Assembly (NCBI GenBank): GCA_021399445.1
Contig: JAJTUQ010000003.1
Span: forward strand, 4,588,001-4,652,000
Direction: 5' to 3'
Source of the DNA: Xylogone sp. PMI_703
Lineage: Eukaryota > Ascomycota > Leotiomycetes
Length of the DNA stretch: 64,000 nucleotides
The position numbers and the translations under genes were made by a program. The notes below the pieces were generated by a model. That model searched no databases, was not told where the DNA came from, and was given only the letters and a program-made list of their open reading frames with translations. This document shows, piece after piece, positions 10,734 through 22,753 of this stretch (position 1 is the stretch's first letter; every line of letters starts with the position of its first letter).

Positions 10734-13346
10734 TCTGAGAAGGAAATGAGCCAACGCCTTTATTGAACCGAACTGACTGAACTACAGAAGAAAAACAAAA
10801 CAGAAGAATATGACGAACACAGATTGAGTTGTGATCTCGACGGAAGGAAATAACGTCTGGTATATATGATTTCTAAAAGCTGACATGAAGGATGTAGACA
10901 AGAGCCGTCAGTAGTAAGCCGGTAGGGATAGTGCTACCCGGCATTACGGAGTCGGAACTACCCCGACCCCAGGGAAGCGATCAGTAAACCTTAAAACGTT
11001 GCACTCAGATCAGATCCTAATTTAAGCACCACTCCGCTATTGCTTACGTTGGTCCTGTGCTGTGGAGTACGGAGGCATTCAGCCTCACATTCGCACCCGT
11101 TTACCGTATTTGGTAAGGGCTACCTGATAGGGGCCGTCGAACTGTTCGAGATCATGTCGTGGACGGTAGAGATACAGCGGCAGATACACTGTGCAATGGT
11201 CCACAGCACGCCAAGGGGTTATTTCTGGGGCCATTATGGATGCATTGTCCCAGCCTCCAGGGGTTTGCACGGGCGCTGATTGGGGACGAAGTGGTTCGTT
11301 AAACAAAGCTTATTCACCTCTGTCAGCCCTACTGCGTAAAGTAACTGCAACGGCATAATTGGCTGTATGGTTCCTAAATTAGAATACCTGGTACGCCCTT
11401 TGATCTATCGTACCAGTAAAGAGAGCCGCGCCTCTGGCTTTTTACCCTGCCACTCTCACCGCTCGACGAATCGCACGAATCGCACACATCAAGCGGCTGG
11501 CTGACGATGCGCGAAAAGGCGTAAGATTTTAAGCTTAGTTTCAAGGGGTGGAAGGGCAGATCTAATGGCCGATAATTTTCCTACATCCAGTAATTGAGGA
11601 GCAAAGCTACTGGCTTCAGCTCGTAGGCTCTAAAGCTACTTTCGTAAACTCTTTAATCGTCATTCACAGACTTTGGGTAACCACCTATAAATTTGTACAC
11701 TATTAGCCATAACACCTATAATCATTTATTAGCAATCATAATACTAGAAGCCTATACTGTAGTTTCGATCAGTATCTCATGTGGTAAACTGTTACAGTAC
11801 GGTATGCTGGGCAAGTGTATCTGCTTACGTGGCGACTGATTAATAACCTACCAGCCAGCCAGTACGGCCGTCGATGGACGGGAGTTGACTGGGCGAGACT
11901 GCTCGGGGTTGTTCTCGGGATCCGCTCGTAAAATATGCGAACGCACAGCCTCCACTGCGGATCGAGCTTCTGCCACTACGGTACTCGCAGGCAAAACTTG
12001 CCGTCGTGTCATCCTGGTGGAATGAAGACGCGGGTTAATTGGGGTTAGCTTGCTTAGGTGAGATGTTAATTGCTACTGTACAGCGCTGTAGCTGGATATT
12101 ACAGTGCTTCAGACAGGTTCTCAATGAGAGCAGGAGCGGCTAGCCCTTTCATCGTAGCTAGCTAATTAGTCTGGTGTATGGCAGGATAATTAATCCTAAT
12201 GTAAGACCTGTACTGCTACAGGGTCATAATTTAGATCGTAACTCCAATTAAAAGCCAGCTACTCTCAGTTAGATCGCTCTTTCTAATAGCTGAACGCGTC
12301 ATTTAGGCAGATTGAGCTTTGTTCCCTACTCTGGTAATAAAACTTCCCTCTTCTATGTAGTATTACAGGCGTATATAACCCTCCGAGGCTATGAGCCACG
12401 TACAACAAATGGGAAGATATTTTGATGTGATCTGCTTGAAATGAGTCTAAAAGAGACGGCTTATCAAGGTAAGCAGCTTCTGAAAGCACGGGATTACAAG
12501 GTGTGATAGTTTTAAGCGTCAGACGGGTTATTAGATCAACTAAGAGAATAAGTTAAGCTAGAATTTGAATGACGGAAGCAATCAAAAAGTGCTGTGTATA
12601 AGTCCAATCATTTCACGCTCTTTCTCCTTTCCTATAGTCACTTTGAGATCGAATATGACTTGAAGCCCCTAAGGCTAGACAGAGATGAACCAGAACTCGG
12701 GAAAATACCAACTTCTATGAGCTGCCTTGATATCAAAGAGCGCCGATTAAGATACGGCCGTAGCCGTAAGCACTAACCCCTCCTACAAAGCAGAATGCTT
12801 TCCAAGGCGTAGTAATGCACCATCTCTGAAACGCCAGATGCAAACAAGGGGTGGTATTTTTGCGTGCCATTTGTTCCGTTTGCACTACCGTCCCTCAGAA
12901 AATGGTAGGGACGATACTCATCTACTGATGTACTACTATTGCTTGCCGTCGGCATGTAGAGCGCCAGTGGGTATGACGATGGGGCCCCTTTTAAGCATTC
13001 ACCCGCTAATGATCGTATCTACATGAGCTTTATTGAGTATAGCCAATTCTATTAACCATTAAACAATTAAAGCTAACTGTGATTGTTGAAATTAGCTCCC
13101 TGTGCCTGCCAAAACATCGAACATGTCAGAATTTCAAAATTTCAAAATTTCAAAATCTCGATTCGCTTCAACTGGATCCACCTACAACTCGGTGCAGCGG
13201 TGCGGCTGCGGCTGCGGTTTCAATGGCACCGTAAGAGTTGAACTAGGCTTTCAAGGCCAGGCTGTAGGGTGCCTTCAACTCCGGCTGTCTCATATACAAC
13301 AATCTCGTGTACCTGTCAGGTCTGACGACCTTGTTCTTGTGTAATC
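10734..13346. other. Long gene-free stretch, decayed sequence
   Basis: About 2.6 kb without a recognisable gene. Frames such as 11040-11279 and 13102-13344 show no domain. The stretch contains short palindromic and TA-rich pieces (for example around 12070) and a small tandem repeat at 13131-13156. It may be old transposon debris, but I could not identify a family. Confidence 0.45.
13131..13156. repeat. Short tandem repeat, unit ATTTCAAA
   Basis: Three consecutive copies of an 8-base unit are directly visible. Confidence 0.8.
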
Positions 13347-14874
13347 TTACAATTTCCATTTCCGACGTTTCTCACCCGACCTGCTTACTGCTACCTCTGT
13401 TCTAACCCAGGCCACACATATGCTAGCTGCCAATAACAAAGCACCGACCAAGATGACCATACCGGTATAACCACTTGGGCTATGCCCCACCCCGTTGCCT
13501 TGGACCAGAATACCAGCAATGGGGGTCCCGACTATGGCGGCCATGCCCTGCACCATATACATCAATCCAGTTACGTACGGCAGTTGTTCCAACCCAAATA
13601 GCTCCACAAGAGCGGCTGGGAAGAGGCTAACATACGCACTGGCAAATAGTCCATACAAGACTGTAAAGCTAATGAAAAGTCCTTTACTCGCTGTGTCGTT
13701 TACCCTTCCCATGGCTGCGCTCGGAACCCAAAGTCCTAAGGTCACAGCTGCGCTTAAAAAGGTTGTCAGGAAAAAGGAGTTGAGCCGCCCAACTCGATCT
13801 GCGATGAAGCCGATTGCAATTTTACCAATGGCGTTACATGCATTGCTGACGGCGGTGAAATTTGCACCATCCTTGTCACTATACCCCAGCGTCGTTGCGT
13901 AGGAGGCCACAAAGAAGACAGGTGTGTAGTAGGCGGCACTCTGAAAAGCAGCGCCCAGTGCCTGAGCGATGAACTTGCGTTGCTTCACCGTTTGCCAGCC
14001 CGGAAGAGGGATCCGGAGAAGCCCTCTTATTCTCGAAGTCTTTGCATTCTCTGCATCCAGATTTGCGGCTACCGATGGTTCCCAGCTGAGAGCGAATCCT
14101 GCAGCGCAGATGAGGGCTGTTGAGAGTGCGCCGGTGAGGCGGAGGGTATCACGAAAACCCATGCTATCAATGCAAGCGGTGATGACCGGAGCCCAGATAA
14201 GGCCACCGATACCAGTTCCTGAAGATGCAATACCCATAGCGAGGCCCCTGTGCCGTTTGAACCAAGTTGGCGTCACGGTTACTGAGGGAATGAATGATAG
14301 ACAGGTCCCGATACCTAGCAACAGACCCTGTGCCAGCTGAAAATGCCACAGTGACTTGCCGAAACTGGCCAGAATGTTAGCTAGCCCGAAAATGAAGCCG
14401 CCGGCGCAGACTACAATTTTGGGGTTGAAGTGTTTTGTCCATGCGACTACAAATGGCGCACCGATTGTCATAAGGGATATGGAGAGGCTGCCGATGAGGT
14501 CAATGTTTGCAGCTGAGGCGCCAGTGAACGGGGTGGGTGTAGAGGTTGACAAGGTCTCGTAGAGAGCTTGATAGATACCAAAGCTGAAGAGTATGCCGCA
14601 GGCTGTGAAGTTTATCATGAAGGCAGCGACAAGGATTGCAGTTTGGCGCCTACGGTTTCGTTAGCTTTGCTGCTGAAATCATTACAGAGGGTCTAGAAAG
14701 CTTCCAGGCTCCTTGTATGGCTTACCATTTTGAATGTCGGTGTTTCTCAGGATTCCAGGCCTGCAGGTTGGGACTTCCAGATCTGTCCGAAGTTGATCTT
14801 GCGGCTATCGACCGCTGGGAGTCATCGGACATCATCATCTCAGCTGGTGATACAGCTTCAAGAATGCTTGTCAT
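13347..14874 (-). CDS. MFS transporter, fungal monocarboxylate-transporter-like (MCT) family
   Basis: Two exons, 14726-14874 and 13347-14649, split by a 76-nt GT..AG intron, give 483 residues. The ATG at 14874 (MTSILEAV) is chosen, but an in-frame ATG also lies upstream at 14961. After a hydrophilic N-terminus of about 60 residues there are twelve likely membrane segments. The first is RQTAILVAAFMINFTACG, followed by ILFSFGIYQALYE, which is typical of fungal MCT-like porters. A FxxxRxxRRGLAMG-type loop is present as WFKRHRGLAMGIASSGTGIG, and a cytoplasmic GFIADRVGR loop lies in the second half. It should move a small organic acid or related solute across the plasma membrane by facilitated transport or proton symport. 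The PDGG signature usually found before helix 1 is poorly kept (SGSPNLQAW instead). No enzyme gene is adjacent, so the substrate is open. Confidence 0.87.
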
Positions 14875-15803
14875 CAAGATAAGAGCAAAGATATCTATAC
14901 GCTGAAAGGGTTTGTGGATGAAGCGGTGAGTTGCAGGGTACGGTACTGTCGACAAAAGCAAGGCGCATCTTTAAGTTGTATTGAAATGCTATGAATGCTA
15001 TGGGTTCATGGTAAGAGAATTTCATATTCGGGAGATTCGGCATGTTGTGACTAACACTTGGTCCCTAGACTACATCTTTATGGCATTGAATGACACTGAC
15101 TCATGATTGTGGAAGAGCTCTTTCCCACTCGGGATATCGATGGTAAAAGTAACAGCTGTAGCACCCGCCCCTTAGGGCTAGGACTGCCGGTACCGAGGAG
15201 ATACATAATAATGATTGTCTCCGTATCCGATTCTTCATTAGGATATCCTAGAAGCCTAAGCTAAATTTGGGGAGATCTGAGGGTACTCCATTACGATTGT
15301 ATTTCGCGTGGCAATAGAGGATACACTAAATTTGGGGGTTCTCTTGCTAGTGACGGGTACACCCGGGGTCATAGACAATGCACAACCCAAACCTTACCCC
15401 TTTATTCCCGTGTCGCGCGCTCCCTATATCTCAGTAACCACGTATTCCCTTTCAACGAGCGATACTCATGGAAAGATAAAACTTTTTTAAGCAATACTGC
15501 TTCTTTATAATAAATTGAATAAAAAGCAAAATATATGAACCATAATATGTTATATCTTTCTCAATCCATTGCGTATTCAACGGAAACTAATTATGTTTAA
15601 ATAGCTTGACTTTATTTTATGAGAAACTCTTTCAGTTGATAAGCATCACTAATAAATTGAGAAGGAGTTTAATTCCATGAAAATTCCCAGTCGTATGAGA
15701 CATAAGTGTGGCCTTTATGAATCGGAAATCCATTGTTTGCTGTCTGCTCCTTATACAAGGTGCTCAGGTTGCGTCCCTCAATAGAGATTATCCTACCCAT
15801 ATC
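14875..15803. other. Intergenic, no gene recognised
   Basis: The part near 14875 is the likely promoter of the MFS gene. Frames at 14858-15043 and 15308-15490 are short and lack motifs. The segment around 15490-15660 is AT-rich. Confidence 0.5.
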
Positions 15804-16557
15804 CTAACGATATGCTTCTATCTTCCGCGAAACTACGCCCCAGCCACAATTTCCTAGATTTGCTTTATTTGCGTTTATCCCATCATTATCACGACCGTCA
15901 GAATCCGCACCAGCCTCTATCAAAATTTGCAACAGTTCTACACGCCCATGCATTCTTGCAATATGCAATGGCGTCCAGCCATGAAAGCAGTGGAGATTCA
16001 CGTCTGCACCAGCATGTATCAGAGCTCGTACAATTTGTGTCCGGCCGTATCTAACAGCCAGTGATAGTGGTGTCCAATCATGAACGTTTGTAGCATCGAC
16101 GGGAGTTCCAGCAGAGATAAGATCCTTGACAGCTGCAACGCAGTTATGGTAGACTGCCGTATGCAGGGCGGTGTTTCCAAGTCTGTCTGCTACTTGTATC
16201 CTTGCACCCATGGAGAGGAGACACCGAAGTGTTGGGTGTAAGCAACGGGAGGCTGCGAAACGGAGTGAAGAAGATTCATTATCGATGTAATTGTCTTGAT
16301 TCACTTCTGAAATAACGAGCTGATAGATGTAAGGAAGACACCATCTGTTATGGGGATGACAGGCTGTGTGAAGCGTGAGGACATCTTCCTTATTTAAGAG
16401 CTGTAATTACATATTAGGGGCAGATACGAAAGAGGAGATAGACGAAAGACTCAACGGCAACGACAAGAACGAGTATCTCAGAAGGGAAGCGAAATAAGAC
16501 TGGGTTTAAAGATAGAGCCCCTTGCGTGCTATGGATCGGATGAATGGGACTGGCCAT
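15804..16557 (-). CDS. Short F-box-like / ankyrin-repeat protein
   Basis: Two exons, 16456-16557 and 15804-16400, with a 55-nt GT..AG intron (branch-like CTAAT before the acceptor), give 232 residues. The ATG at 16557 begins MASPIHPIHS. The spliced N-terminus reads FPSEILVLVVALLNKEDV across the junction, which looks like an F-box. From about residue 75 there are four ankyrin-type repeats, including GNTALHTAVYHNC, WTPLSLAVRYGRTQIV and GWTPLHIARMHGRVELL. F-box/ankyrin proteins are expected to be substrate adaptors of SCF ubiquitin ligases, with ankyrins contacting the client. The next gene rightwards has the same domain pair but is three times longer and on the other strand, so this may be a shortened paralogue. 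The C-terminus after the last repeat is short. Confidence 0.78.
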
Positions 16558-18007
16558 TGGGAAATCTAGTTAGAAAATGTTTTTGCAAGTATAAGTGCAC
16601 CAGGATCCATCAGTAGAGAGATTAATAGAAGTGACATAACAGCTCTAAGTTGTAGGCAAGTGTGGACCATTCTAGCTTTTATTTCATACAGGTTGTCGAA
16701 TCAACCATACTGCATGTCAGCTCATTGGTCCTCACCTGATTCGTTCAGCCTATATGACCGTACAAATATGTCTTCATTATTACTCTTGGCTACTTCTTTA
16801 TGTAATACGTTAAGGAACGGGCGTTTACATTATATGATTCTGCGTCATATATACTTGAGCATGGAGTATGTTATCTCCGTAGAGTTCCAATCATCGATAC
16901 TCAATACACTGTAAGTCCAGGATCAGTGAGGATAGCTTCTGCTTTATTAACTAGACTATGCGATGATATCTCAATAGAGACATAATGGTAGTTGTCGGCT
17001 CGGTCGCCTAATCAGCCTTCACTTCTAAGGAGGGACCTTAGAAGTGAAGGCTGATTAGGCGACTGAGCCGATGGGCGAAGTCCGACCCCAACTTTAGCGT
17101 CTCCTTCCCGACAACCCCAAATTTGGTCTAAGATCCCCCTATTTCATTTTTAGTAGGTCCCACCAGCGGCAGTGACTCCATTTATCCTACATGTTTTCAC
17201 ACTTGGGATAAGGAATTCGTGTGTTTGAACTTGCGGCTCGGATTGTTGGATGCAATCTCTAGTGCTAGTGCTCTCTTCACAAGATGAGACAAACTCATTT
17301 AGATCAATGTGATCTCGAGCATCGACTTCATGTGAAATATCATAAGACACTGTTTCTCTATTTGTCTTGAAGTACATCTCTATCTCATCATCAAAGGAAG
17401 ATATGTTCCAACAACTCCGTAAGCGGCGGAGTTACCTTTGAGAGTACAAAATATCCTCGATGTGAAATTGCGCGATCTTTAGCGAAGCTTAAAACGACAT
17501 TATCCTATGCAGTTCTTCGATTTAGCAAGAACGTTACGGAGGCTTTCAAGTTAGGTTTCCCATAAATTCATTCACGGAGTGAATCGTGTATGTCGGCATG
17601 AGGAGAGCCAGCCATGTGGGGATAATGGCTGTCACAACCAACGTGCCTCTCTCTAATTCTCTCTAACATGACAGCACAATTACCTACTAATTCTTCCGTG
17701 ATATCAATGAATCAAGGCTTTTCCTTTGCAAAGATGGGCTTTACATGTTATGCGGCATAATATGCCTGAGGCGACAACAATTCACGTACGCGTAAAGGTG
17801 GGTTTTCCAAGGCAAAAACAACAATAAGCACATACGGCATCGACTTATGACTCAGCTTTGAATCGTCAGAAGTGATATTCAAGACACCATTTCAAGCAAA
17901 CCCTACTCAAGATTAGCTATAGGTAATATCTTGGGAGAGCATCTCAGATAGATTGCGATTACGATTGCAGTAGGTTTATCGTGAATCCCGGCGAATCGTC
18001 TTTCGAT
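16558..18007. other. Intergenic region with a fold-back element
   Basis: This lies between divergent F-box/ankyrin genes. It holds the inverted repeat listed separately at 16991-17115. Frames at 16660-16914 and 17150-17377 have no recognisable domain. Confidence 0.55.
16991..17115. mobile_element. Small fold-back / MITE-like element
   Basis: Two arms, 16995-17030 and 17036-17071, are inverted copies matching at 35 of 36 positions around a 5-base spacer. An 8-base terminal inverted repeat GTTGTCGG is present at 16991-16998 and, inverted, at 17108-17115. This gives a 125-bp candidate non-autonomous element. I cannot see a clear target duplication, and no second copy is present in the window. 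Confidence 0.6.
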
Positions 18008-20113
18008 ATGGACAAGCTTCCAGTAGAAAATCTGATTGATATCGCAAGTTACCTCGACCCCTTGAGCCTACGGTCCTGGATGTCAACGGCTAGACGCTAT
18101 CACGCTGCCACGTCAGAGAAACTACACGTCAACGCCATCACCAGCGACCAACAGAAAGGGTGGCCACGCTATCTCCTACATGCCATGCTCCAGAACCACG
18201 CGAGAGCAAGCTTTAAAGCTCTACTAGAGGGTACAAGTCTCGATATCATCAACAAATCCAACATTGACATTGACAAGGCACTTCCACGGGAATTTGAATT
18301 GAAGAAACCTGTATACTCAACTCTCGCTGAGCTATGGAACGACCGTTCGATAATGAGTTTTACTACGTCTCTCTTACACATCGCTTCTCAGCTATGCAGC
18401 GAAGACGTATTGAAGCTTCTTCTTGATAAAGGGGCTGATCCATCTCTCTTTGATTCAACAGACTGGACACCGTTGCATCTAGTAGCATGGAGGGGCAGAA
18501 CTATAGCTATGCGGTTGATTCTGGATGCTGGTGTTGACCCTGATATCAGGGGGGCGAGCACCAGACGCTGGTCGGGATCAACCCCTTTTCGCCAGGCAGT
18601 CATGGGAGGGCATATCTCTGCCGTTGACATGCTGTTAGCTGCTGGCGCGAACCCTAACGCAGTGTATCCTTTCTGGCCTAATCCTCTTATCATAGCAACA
18701 AAGCTCCGGAATATGGAAATGTTAGAGTATCTTCTCAGGACCAACCTCTTTACTGGAAGAACCATGACAGAGGCATTTACATGGGCGCGTCCAGATAAAA
18801 TCACTATCCCATTGAAGGCATTTTTAGATGCGGGAATGGACCCCCAACCTTGCCTACAAATCGCTGTGAAATCTGGCCGTCCGGATTATGTAGAGCTTCT
18901 CATCAATGCTGGCGCTGATCCGCGGAAATCCCCCACTATCCTTGCCTGGGTTCGAGACCTCAAATCTCTTCAACTTCTATTAGATAGGTCTCCCGGTTTG
19001 TCTACTGAGACGATCCAGGGTTCCACCGCATTGGAAATGCTTTATGGTACTATGAAAGAGATATATCAATATGCTAGAGAAGATTTTGACACACATTCTC
19101 TCGAGGAAATGGCCATGATGGTCATTAGGGATGGATGCCCGATTCGGGAACAAGCAGTATCTGATGACGGAAAACAGCATCATGGAAATATTCTAGCTCA
19201 AGTAGCGTTATTGGGGCACGCACGCGTCATTGAAACCATTCTGCCTCGGGCAAAAGCATATGTAAATATGCTGGTTGATCGGTGCTCACCATTGCATATT
19301 GCTATAGAAGCCAACAGGGCTAAGGATAAACTTGGTTGTGTCAGAGCTCTTATAGAACATGGTGCCAATATCCATATTCACGATAAATATGGGCGACCAC
19401 CCCTTGATTGCTTGTTTGTTGCGAGTATTTACAGCCCTCATCACAAGCCACAGCCATCCCTACAAGACGCGGCGATCACACAATGTTTTGTTGATCACGG
19501 GCTTGATGTAAGTGGGCCTACGGTAAATCGATTTTCCAAGGAACCCCTTCTATTGCGTACTTTGGCATCAGGAGGTGATGCCGCTGCACTTGTAATGATG
19601 GATGCTGGTGCGGATATATATGCTAAAGCAAGCAATAGTTGGTCAAGTTTGCAACTTGCAGCCCAGCACGGCTGCTGTAAGTCAATGCAGCGCCTTCTTC
19701 AAGCTGATAAAGTCAATACTCTCCTTGAATCGGCAACGCATAGCACTTTACTGCATTTTGCAGTCAGCGGGGGCGTTATGAAACATCAGAGAGTCAGGGG
19801 GTATGGCAAGATGATGGCGCATCTGCTACTTGGTCACATGGATGTTACGGCTGAAGATGTAGCTGGCACTGACTCCAGTGAACTTCAGTCGCTGGCTCAT
19901 ACTGGATGTATGGAGGTGATAAGAATACTTTGTAACGAAGGCATCGTGGATCCTGGTACTAGAAACAGCGAGGGATATACACCATTTGATACGATTATAA
20001 CCATGAAGGGAATTCCCCAACTTGGCAATATTAGAGGCAAACATAAGGCTGAGCTGAAAGCTTTGAGAAAACAAGCAGGAGAAAAGTGGCCTAGACTAAA
20101 GGAAGAGAGATAA
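18008..20113 (+). CDS. F-box / ankyrin-repeat protein
   Basis: A single exon of 701 residues from the ATG at 18008. The open frame extends 27 bases further up but only to a GTG. Residues 3-40 form an F-box (KLPVENLIDIASYLDPLSLR). A long array of ankyrin repeats follows from about residue 115, for example WTPLHLVAWRGRTIAMRLIL, a SCSPLHIAIEAN-type unit and LLHFAVSGG, with AGADP or AGANPN loop ends. The protein should be an SCF-type ubiquitin ligase adaptor with an ankyrin client-binding region. The frame is intact over its whole length. The neighbouring shorter F-box/ankyrin gene at 15804-16557 is transcribed away from it. There is no membrane segment or signal peptide. Confidence 0.88.
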   Translation: MDKLPVENLIDIASYLDPLSLRSWMSTARRYHAATSEKLHVNAITSDQQKGWPRYLLHAMLQNHARASFKALLEGTSLDIINKSNIDIDKALPREFELKKPVYSTLAELWNDRSIMSFTTSLLHIASQLCSEDVLKLLLDKGADPSLFDSTDWTPLHLVAWRGRTIAMRLILDAGVDPDIRGASTRRWSGSTPFRQAVMGGHISAVDMLLAAGANPNAVYPFWPNPLIIATKLRNMEMLEYLLRTNLFTGRTMTEAFTWARPDKITIPLKAFLDAGMDPQPCLQIAVKSGRPDYVELLINAGADPRKSPTILAWVRDLKSLQLLLDRSPGLSTETIQGSTALEMLYGTMKEIYQYAREDFDTHSLEEMAMMVIRDGCPIREQAVSDDGKQHHGNILAQVALLGHARVIETILPRAKAYVNMLVDRCSPLHIAIEANRAKDKLGCVRALIEHGANIHIHDKYGRPPLDCLFVASIYSPHHKPQPSLQDAAITQCFVDHGLDVSGPTVNRFSKEPLLLRTLASGGDAAALVMMDAGADIYAKASNSWSSLQLAAQHGCCKSMQRLLQADKVNTLLESATHSTLLHFAVSGGVMKHQRVRGYGKMMAHLLLGHMDVTAEDVAGTDSSELQSLAHTGCMEVIRILCNEGIVDPGTRNSEGYTPFDTIITMKGIPQLGNIRGKHKAELKALRKQAGEKWPRLKEER

Positions 20114-20836
20114 GCCGACACTGGAACGAAGACTAGAAGCCATGATTATAAGAGTTACGGCCTATAGGCTATATCAGAAAAATGCTTTCCTGCCATCTAT
20201 GATATCAAGGGTATTTGGTCCCTAGCCATTTGCTCTGGTGAGACAACAAAAACAGCTAAGTGGTTCCAAGACGAGAACCATATATACACTCACGTTGCAT
20301 ATCCACAACTAGACGGCATAGTCACGGCCTGGCCGGTCTGGCGTGCCGGGCAATTCATTTGATGGACTCGATAGGAATTCGAATCAGCTTAGCAGTCTCG
20401 GTGCATTGCTACAATACCACTGACTTACATTCAAAAGTTCGGCTATAGCAAGCTTGAACCCCTTCATCCGCCTGTCGACCGCTATCGAACATACGAGCTC
20501 TAGGTAATTAGAAAATAAATTGAAGGGTCCTCATCATACTTGGTGATAGAAAGTTCCCTGGAAATTATAAACAATAAACAGTAAAATATAAAGTTATGGA
20601 GTAGTCCGATAGCCCGGGCTGTTTGTTTGTCTGGCACTTGCACTACGTAAAGCATGCTAGAGTGATAAATCCAGATATAGAAGGAACTAATATGATCGGC
20701 TCAAGTGAATGATATAATGTGCCAATACAAGGTTAGTTTAGAAATTACGTAAAAGTCTCTGAGCTAAGACACGGTCAAAATCTCAGTGAAATTAAATAAA
20801 ACTTTAGGATTCTTTCCAAGACGACGCCACTCTGTC
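20114..20836. other. Intergenic between convergent genes
   Basis: The region holds the 3' flanks of the F-box/ankyrin gene and of the 2-oxoglutarate oxygenase gene. No tRNA, repeat or coding frame was recognised. Confidence 0.5.
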
Positions 20837-22070
20837 CTAATCATAATAATTCGGAACTTTCAGACCTTTAAATTCGAATGAAGTTCCTTCACGCTTGTCG
20901 ATCACAGCCTTATAGTGAACATCTTTCACTCGTGCACGGACATAATCAGTTCCGCTCACAGTTACCTGATTAGGATCTTTGTCCTCTTCAGTCAGGAGAC
21001 CAAGACGGTCAAGTAGAGGCGACGGTACTGCTTTCATTGGCGTCTTATCTCCAGGCCGGCTGAAGTAAAGCAAGCCCAGTCGAGGTGTATTGAGCTGATC
21101 GGCTGGCGGTGTCACAACGCGATGAATGGTTGACTTCACAAATCCTGTTCGGAGGAGTCAGCTAAAATTACATCTGGATGAGAAAGCGCACTTACCCTTT
21201 GTGAGGAAAGTCAAGGTATCAGCAGCATTGCAGGTAATACCCCCTTCAACGGGTTTGACATATTTCCACTGTCCTTCTGGTGTCCGAATTTGCAACCCTG
21301 CAACATGCTGCGAAAAGAGCAGGGTCAGACTACCAAAGTCGGTGTGGCCACCTTTTGAATAAGCCTGTGCAAGATCCCATTCCCTCTGGGTTCTGACGTT
21401 ATAAATCATGTAGCGGAGATGATCATCTGATACCTCATCGTATGCGTGTGCATCGGCAAGATAGTTTTCAGGTAACTCAAGAATGATAGAAATAAGAACA
21501 AATATCTTCCTGGCAACCTTCTCCCAAAGATCACGATGGAATTGTGCAATTTCATCATAGTTCTGTTTTACAATCTCATGTCTAGGTTCATTTGCGAAAG
21601 CTGGGATAGCTTTAGGAATGTTGAGCTTTAAGTTTTTAATAAGTGATTACAAGCTCGGAGAATATCAATCTTACCATCTCAATATTCTCCTTCACCCCGG
21701 TATCTCCAATCCATCGCGAGTTCTCACGGTACCCGAAGTATTCTCCCTCTGCAAAATTGCAAGGATTGGAACGCTTCTCTTCCAATGGCTCCTTGAAAAA
21801 TGCGTTGCCAATGCTAAACTGTCTAAGGACGCGCTCATCATCAATGCCGGTATTGACTACAACCCAGAAGCCAACACGGGTGACCGCATCATATAGTTGC
21901 TTAGCAAGTTCTTGCTTTCCACCTGGTTCATCGAAACGCGACAGATCAATTGTTACGAGTGGTGCCCAATCAAGATCTTCAGAAGTTGGAGCTGGACGGC
22001 TCCAGGGCTTGACTAAAATCTTCCTGGGAACTTCTTGAGATGATAGCGGCTCAGTAGCTGATGGTGCCAT
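20837..22070 (-). CDS. 2-oxoglutarate/Fe(II)-dependent oxygenase, isopenicillin-N-synthase-like
   Basis: Three exons, 21675-22070, 21196-21625 and 20837-21144, separated by 49- and 51-nt GT..AG introns, give 377 residues. ATG at 22070. The N-terminal DIOX_N-type region includes VTIDLSRFDEPGGKQELAKQ and VGFWVVVNTGID. The jelly-roll core has the metal-binding HTD (His226, Asp228 in GGHTDFGSLTLLF) and the distal His283 in TIHRVV. Arg297 (PRLGLLYF) is placed to bind the 2-oxoglutarate carboxylate, but the usual RxS partner Ser is a Gly. It should hydroxylate, desaturate or ring-modify a small molecule in the cytosol using O2 and 2-oxoglutarate. It is divergent from the MFS gene at 22754 and likely shares a promoter region with it, which suggests a joint pathway with the SDR and regulator to the right. 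Confidence 0.88.
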
Positions 22071-22753
22071 TATATACAGTGTTTGATTGGGGATATCCTC
22101 AGCAATAGACTTTTTACGATTTCAGTGTTCTGAGGGGTGGAGTGCCTTCGCATCACTTAATACATTAAAATGGATAACTCGGCAAGGGTGTGATATGGCT
22201 ACATATCTGCACAGATGACGTGTTTCAGGGAAGATTGCTGATCATTGAGGTTCCCCATTTTTGAAGCTGTTAAAGACAGCTTCTACTACTACCAGTCTTT
22301 CATAAAGCCACAAGTCAAAATTCAACACCAAATCATCTTTATAAAGCGTTCGAAGAGTATATCCTTATTATAATCCTTCAAATCAAAGGTTATTGATTAT
22401 CTATAAAAGAGCAAGTTACTCACCACACATTGCGATATATCACTGTTCTTTGATTTGGACGAGCGTGTTCAAAGATCAATATCTGCAAGTGGCAATAATG
22501 TCGTGATAAAACTAAATAATGATACCATTATTAATACTTGATACCCTGTCTAAATAACTGGTGAAAATATGTTACCTGTCACATATATGGACTCGAAGTC
22601 TACGCTTCCAGGCCATCTGAGAGTATCCATATAGCCTCGATTTTGATCATAGATCCTCTTTCCACTCTTTCTCGAGTACAGCTCATTCTCAGTATTCCCT
22701 ATTGTACAAAACTTTCAAAATTCTCAGATTTCCCCTCCTCATCCCAGAGCAAG
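22071..22753. promoter_or_regulatory. Divergent intergenic region between oxygenase and MFS genes
   Basis: This 683-bp stretch separates two start codons pointing away from each other and so must hold both promoters. I searched it by eye for the CGGAGTTCC motif seen elsewhere in this set and did not find an exact copy. Confidence 0.55.

Noticed and set aside
13199..13220. TGCGGC triplet-like repeat considered as coding repeat
   Set aside because: Only three units, in a frame with no other support.
17150..17377. 75-codon frame beside the fold-back element
   Set aside because: No domain and no exon partner found.
20300..20400. Possible tRNA because of ATTCGAATC
   Set aside because: No matching A box, acceptor stem or anticodon arm could be drawn.
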